A DNA stretch of 64,000 bases from Aquitalea aquatilis (GTDB lineage Bacteria; Pseudomonadota; Gammaproteobacteria; Burkholderiales; Chromobacteriaceae), in assembly GCF_005155025.1 (NCBI RefSeq), contig NZ_CP039731.1, positions 1,984,001-2,048,000 of the forward strand, given 5' to 3'. Position numbers and translations under genes: made by a program. Of the stretch, positions 61,997 through 64,000 are shown piece by piece. Each line of letters starts with the position of its first letter. Within the stretch, counting starts at the first letter, position 1. The notes below the pieces were generated by a model. That model saw only the letters and a program-made list of their open reading frames with translations. It did not search any database and was not told the origin of the DNA.

Positions 61997-62028
61997 CGCA
62001 CCATGCTGTAGCAGCGGTGGTGGATGGA

Positions 62029-62058
62029 AAAAAGCCGGAACAAACGTTCCGGCTTTTT
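62029..62058 (+). terminator. Terminator downstream of trpS
   Basis: AAAAAGCCGGAAC, loop AAAC, GTTCCGGCTTTTT. Strong stem with T-run, usable in both directions. Confidence 0.9.
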
Positions 62059-62454
62059 CATTTTCTGGGGAAGGTACTACCCCAAGCGGATCTCCATATG
62101 GCTTGTCATGCGGCTTTTTCTCTATGAGGAATTTGGGGTAGCGCGCAGTGTGTATGTGGAGGTGAGTGGCAGGGAAGCGGAGATTCGAACCGATATGCCC
62201 GATCCCTCGTTGGCACGCGCCGACGGAATGGCCACGGTCAAGGTTTTAAGCCACCGCATGTCTGAGAGGTGTGACGATAGCGCGCCGCGAGTTCGGTGGC
62301 GCCTTGGCCGTGGTCGGGCAGGCGGAAATACGCGGGCCGTCGAGGTCGCCTGGGGTTGCAAGGGGGCTGGCGAGGCCGCCCCGCCATACGATGCAAGCAC
62401 GTTGTCCGGCGCGTACCAACGAGGCATGGGGGTATCCTGCTTTTGCCTGGCGGC
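62059..62454. other. 396-bp stretch without a supported gene
   Basis: Between the trpS terminator and the end of ctlX. Reading frames exist on both strands (e.g. 62122-62427 reverse) but show arginine/proline/serine-rich composition, no ribosome-binding site and no family resemblance. I see no terminator for ctlX and no RNA gene. Confidence 0.55.
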
Positions 62455-63447
62455 TCAGTGCTCCATCCGTGGCAGGAAGATTTCCGCCAGCATGCAGCGA
62501 CAACTGCCACCCCCTACCGCTTCGATGGTGGGAATGGGGTTGACCACCGGCTGGCCGTGCCGCTCCAGTACCCGCTGCTGTTGCGGGGTGAAGCCGTCCC
62601 AGGCGCGTTGCGACATGGCCAAGAGCGGGGTGCCATCCTGCGCCGCCAGTTGCAGGATATTGCCGCAGAAGTGCTGTTCTACCTGCTGATGACTGATGCG
62701 GATCACCTCGTGGGTGGATTCCAGCGCCTCCAGCACCCGGCGTCGTTCTTCCGGCTGGTACAGGCTGTCGGCGCAGATCACCGCGATGTCCTGCCCCACC
62801 GACATCATCACATTGCTGTGATAGATGGGCACGCCGTGGCTGTCGGCGGTGTCGAACAACTGGACATCTTCCAGCCCGCGCAGCCTGGCGTAGCGATACA
62901 GTGCCAGCGGGTGGCAACGCTGCGAGCGGGCGGCATATACACGGTGGCGGGCGTGGTCGAAAATCATCACCCCGGTGCCTTCCAGAATCAGCTGCTCCTC
63001 CCAGGGATGGCCAATCCAGCTGATCTGGTTGATCTGATAGCCATGGCCCAGCAGCAGTCGCGCCAGTTCTTCCACCCGGCGCTCCTGGCGGCGGTTGGGG
63101 GTATGCATGGGGTAGACCTGCAGGCTGCCATCGGCACTGGTGCTGAACCAGTTGTTGGGAAACACCGCATCCGGGGTGGCAATGCCATCGGGGCTTTTTT
63201 CCAGCACCATCACCTGCAGGCCGTGCTGTTGCAGGCGCTGTACCATAGCCTCGAATTCGGCGAGAGCCAGTGCGGTGACCTCGGCCGGTGCCAGCTGCAG
63301 CCGGTGCTGGAACACATTGTCGGCACCGGTTTGTTCGTTGAAGGCAAAGTCGACCGGGCGCACCATGACCACGGCGCGAGCCAGTTGTGCTTGTGCCGGA
63401 CGGGTCAGTGACAGGGGGGCGACCCAGGGCAGATTCTGATTTCCCAT
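62455..63447 (-). CDS. ctlX: Citrulline hydrolase CtlX (amidinotransferase superfamily)
   Basis: 330 residues from ATG 63447. Active-site pattern of guanidine-modifying enzymes: PDAVFPNNWFST (Asp/Asn block), EGTGVMIFDHARHRVYAA (Glu), VPIYHSNVMMSVG (His), and C-terminal GGGSCRCMLAEIF with the nucleophilic Cys318. CtlX hydrolyses citrulline to ornithine in known cases. A longer reading to 63537 would leave 11 nt to the divergent LysR gene and cover the inverted repeat, so it was rejected. Confidence 0.88.
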   Translation of the reverse strand: MGNQNLPWVAPLSLTRPAQAQLARAVVMVRPVDFAFNEQTGADNVFQHRLQLAPAEVTALALAEFEAMVQRLQQHGLQVMVLEKSPDGIATPDAVFPNNWFSTSADGSLQVYPMHTPNRRQERRVEELARLLLGHGYQINQISWIGHPWEEQLILEGTGVMIFDHARHRVYAARSQRCHPLALYRYARLRGLEDVQLFDTADSHGVPIYHSNVMMSVGQDIAVICADSLYQPEERRRVLEALESTHEVIRISHQQVEQHFCGNILQLAAQDGTPLLAMSQRAWDGFTPQQQRVLERHGQPVVNPIPTIEAVGGGSCRCMLAEIFLPRMEH

Positions 63448-63502
63448 GTAATGGTTTCGGAGGCAAAGTGTGGAGGGTGCTGGTATAGTAGCCAGACCTA
63501 TA

Positions 63503-63528
63503 TCAAACAAAAAGTTGGATTTGTTTGA
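63503..63528. promoter_or_regulatory. Inverted-repeat candidate operator between ctlX and lysR
   Basis: TCAAACAAA and its exact complement TTTGTTTGA separated by 8 nt. It sits midway between the divergent ctlX and LysR starts, where LysR-type regulators normally bind. Confidence 0.7.
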
Positions 63529-63548
63529 CATCTCCATAATGATTTGGA

Positions 63549-64000
63549 ATGGATTTTCATCTAGCCGCCCTCAAGGCCTTTGTCAGTGCCGCGCGCGAGT
63601 CTTCATTTTCGCGGGCCGCCGACTGCCTGCACCTCACCCAGCCCGGCCTGTCCAAGCGCATCCGCAGCCTGGAGGATGCCCTGCGGGTGGAGCTGTTCGA
63701 CCGCATCGGCCGGCGCACGGTGCTGACCGAGGCCGGGCGCGCTTTCCTGCCCTATGCGCTGCGCATCCTGGCCGAAGCCGAAGAGGCCGGCCAACTGCTG
63801 CGCAGCCTGCTGCCAGCGCAGATCGGCAAGCTGCATCTGGCGACCACCCAGCACATCGGCTTGTACTACCTCAAGCCGCTGCTGGCGGAGTTTGTGCGCC
63901 AGTATCCGGGCATTGATCTCACCGTGGATTTCAAGACCTCGGCGGAAACCCACAAATTGCTGTGTCAGGGCGAGCTGGAACTGGGCTTCATGTCCGAACC
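63549..64000 (+). CDS. LysR-family transcriptional regulator, 3' end outside window
   Basis: 150 residues visible from ATG 63549. Winged helix MDFHLAALKAFVSAARESSFSRAADCLHLTQPGLSKRIRSLEDALRVELFDRIGRRTVLTEAGR (1-64) and the start of the effector domain (KLHLATTQHIGLYYLKPLLAEFVRQYPGIDLTVDFKTS). Divergence from ctlX suggests it controls citrulline use. The effector domain is cut at the window edge. Confidence 0.92.
   Translation, partial: MDFHLAALKAFVSAARESSFSRAADCLHLTQPGLSKRIRSLEDALRVELFDRIGRRTVLTEAGRAFLPYALRILAEAEEAGQLLRSLLPAQIGKLHLATTQHIGLYYLKPLLAEFVRQYPGIDLTVDFKTSAETHKLLCQGELELGFMSE

Noticed and set aside
62122-62427. 101-residue reverse reading frame between trpS and ctlX
   Set aside because: No ribosome-binding site, biased arginine/proline/serine composition and no recognisable domain.

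Overview
This 64 kb window is chromosomal DNA of a GC-rich betaproteobacterium. Gene content and order fit the Chromobacteriaceae (Neisseriales: Chromobacterium, Aquitalea, Vogesella and relatives). Supporting signs are the kdsD-kdsC-lptCAB-rpoN-hpf-ptsN-hprK-rapZ block, a PHP phosphatase like the characterised Chromobacterium violaceum Cv1693 next to yciO and trpS, and overall housekeeping content. The genus is an inference from protein resemblance. I see no prophage, insertion sequence, integron or CRISPR array.

Layout. 1-8 kb: argA (cut by the left edge), the protease ctpA, the envC-like murein hydrolase activator, gpmI, a small ArsR-type regulator, a DUF4442 protein and xseA. 8-12 kb: an AT-rich intergenic stretch with DnaA-box-like 9-mers, then exbB-exbD-lpxK-Trm112-kdsB, all overlapping, then adk. 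12-19 kb: a hemolysin III-type membrane protein, a histidine kinase/HD-GYP response regulator pair, an EamA transporter, nnr and ubiX. 19-27 kb: a reverse-strand block linking LPS precursor synthesis and export (kdsD, kdsC, lptC, lptA, lptB) to sigma-54, ribosome hibernation and the nitrogen-PTS regulators (rpoN, hpf, ptsN, hprK, rapZ). 27-33.5 kb: a KefC-type antiporter, an AsmA-family protein, amtB and tRNA-Gly(CCC).

33.8-39 kb: a tightly packed forward cluster with a DUF4337 protein, an HflK/HflC pair, a divergent Nramp-family transporter and an extended TerC-family protein. Its gene set suggests metal handling tied to the FtsH membrane protease. 39-48 kb: an envelope module with a DUF1615 lipoprotein that shows lytic-transglycosylase-like motifs, a thioester alpha-2-macroglobulin and PbpC. 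48-54 kb: an ABC importer with a HAD phosphatase and a divergent GntR/UTRA regulator; two palindromic candidate operators lie in the divergent intergenic region. 54-55 kb: two tandem paralogous exported proteins, then type I asparaginase.

56.5-58.05 kb holds the most unusual feature: seven copies (A-G) of an interspersed repeat of about 103 bp. All copies have the same internal spacing: a loop-conserved hairpin, 55-56 nt to a TTGTCCACA-like 9-mer, 23 nt to CTGTCC, and 14 nt to TGTGNAAAA. Five copies precede an NadR-like kinase gene. The other two fill the gap between that gene and an S4-domain gene: one supplies the kinase stop codon and the other ends on the start codon of the S4 gene. 58-64 kb: an oxidoreductase-like small protein, a PHP phosphatase, yciO, a site-2 protease homologue, trpS, and ctlX divergent from a LysR gene cut by the right edge. 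A second small element with terminal inverted repeats occurs at 55.24 and 61.91 kb.
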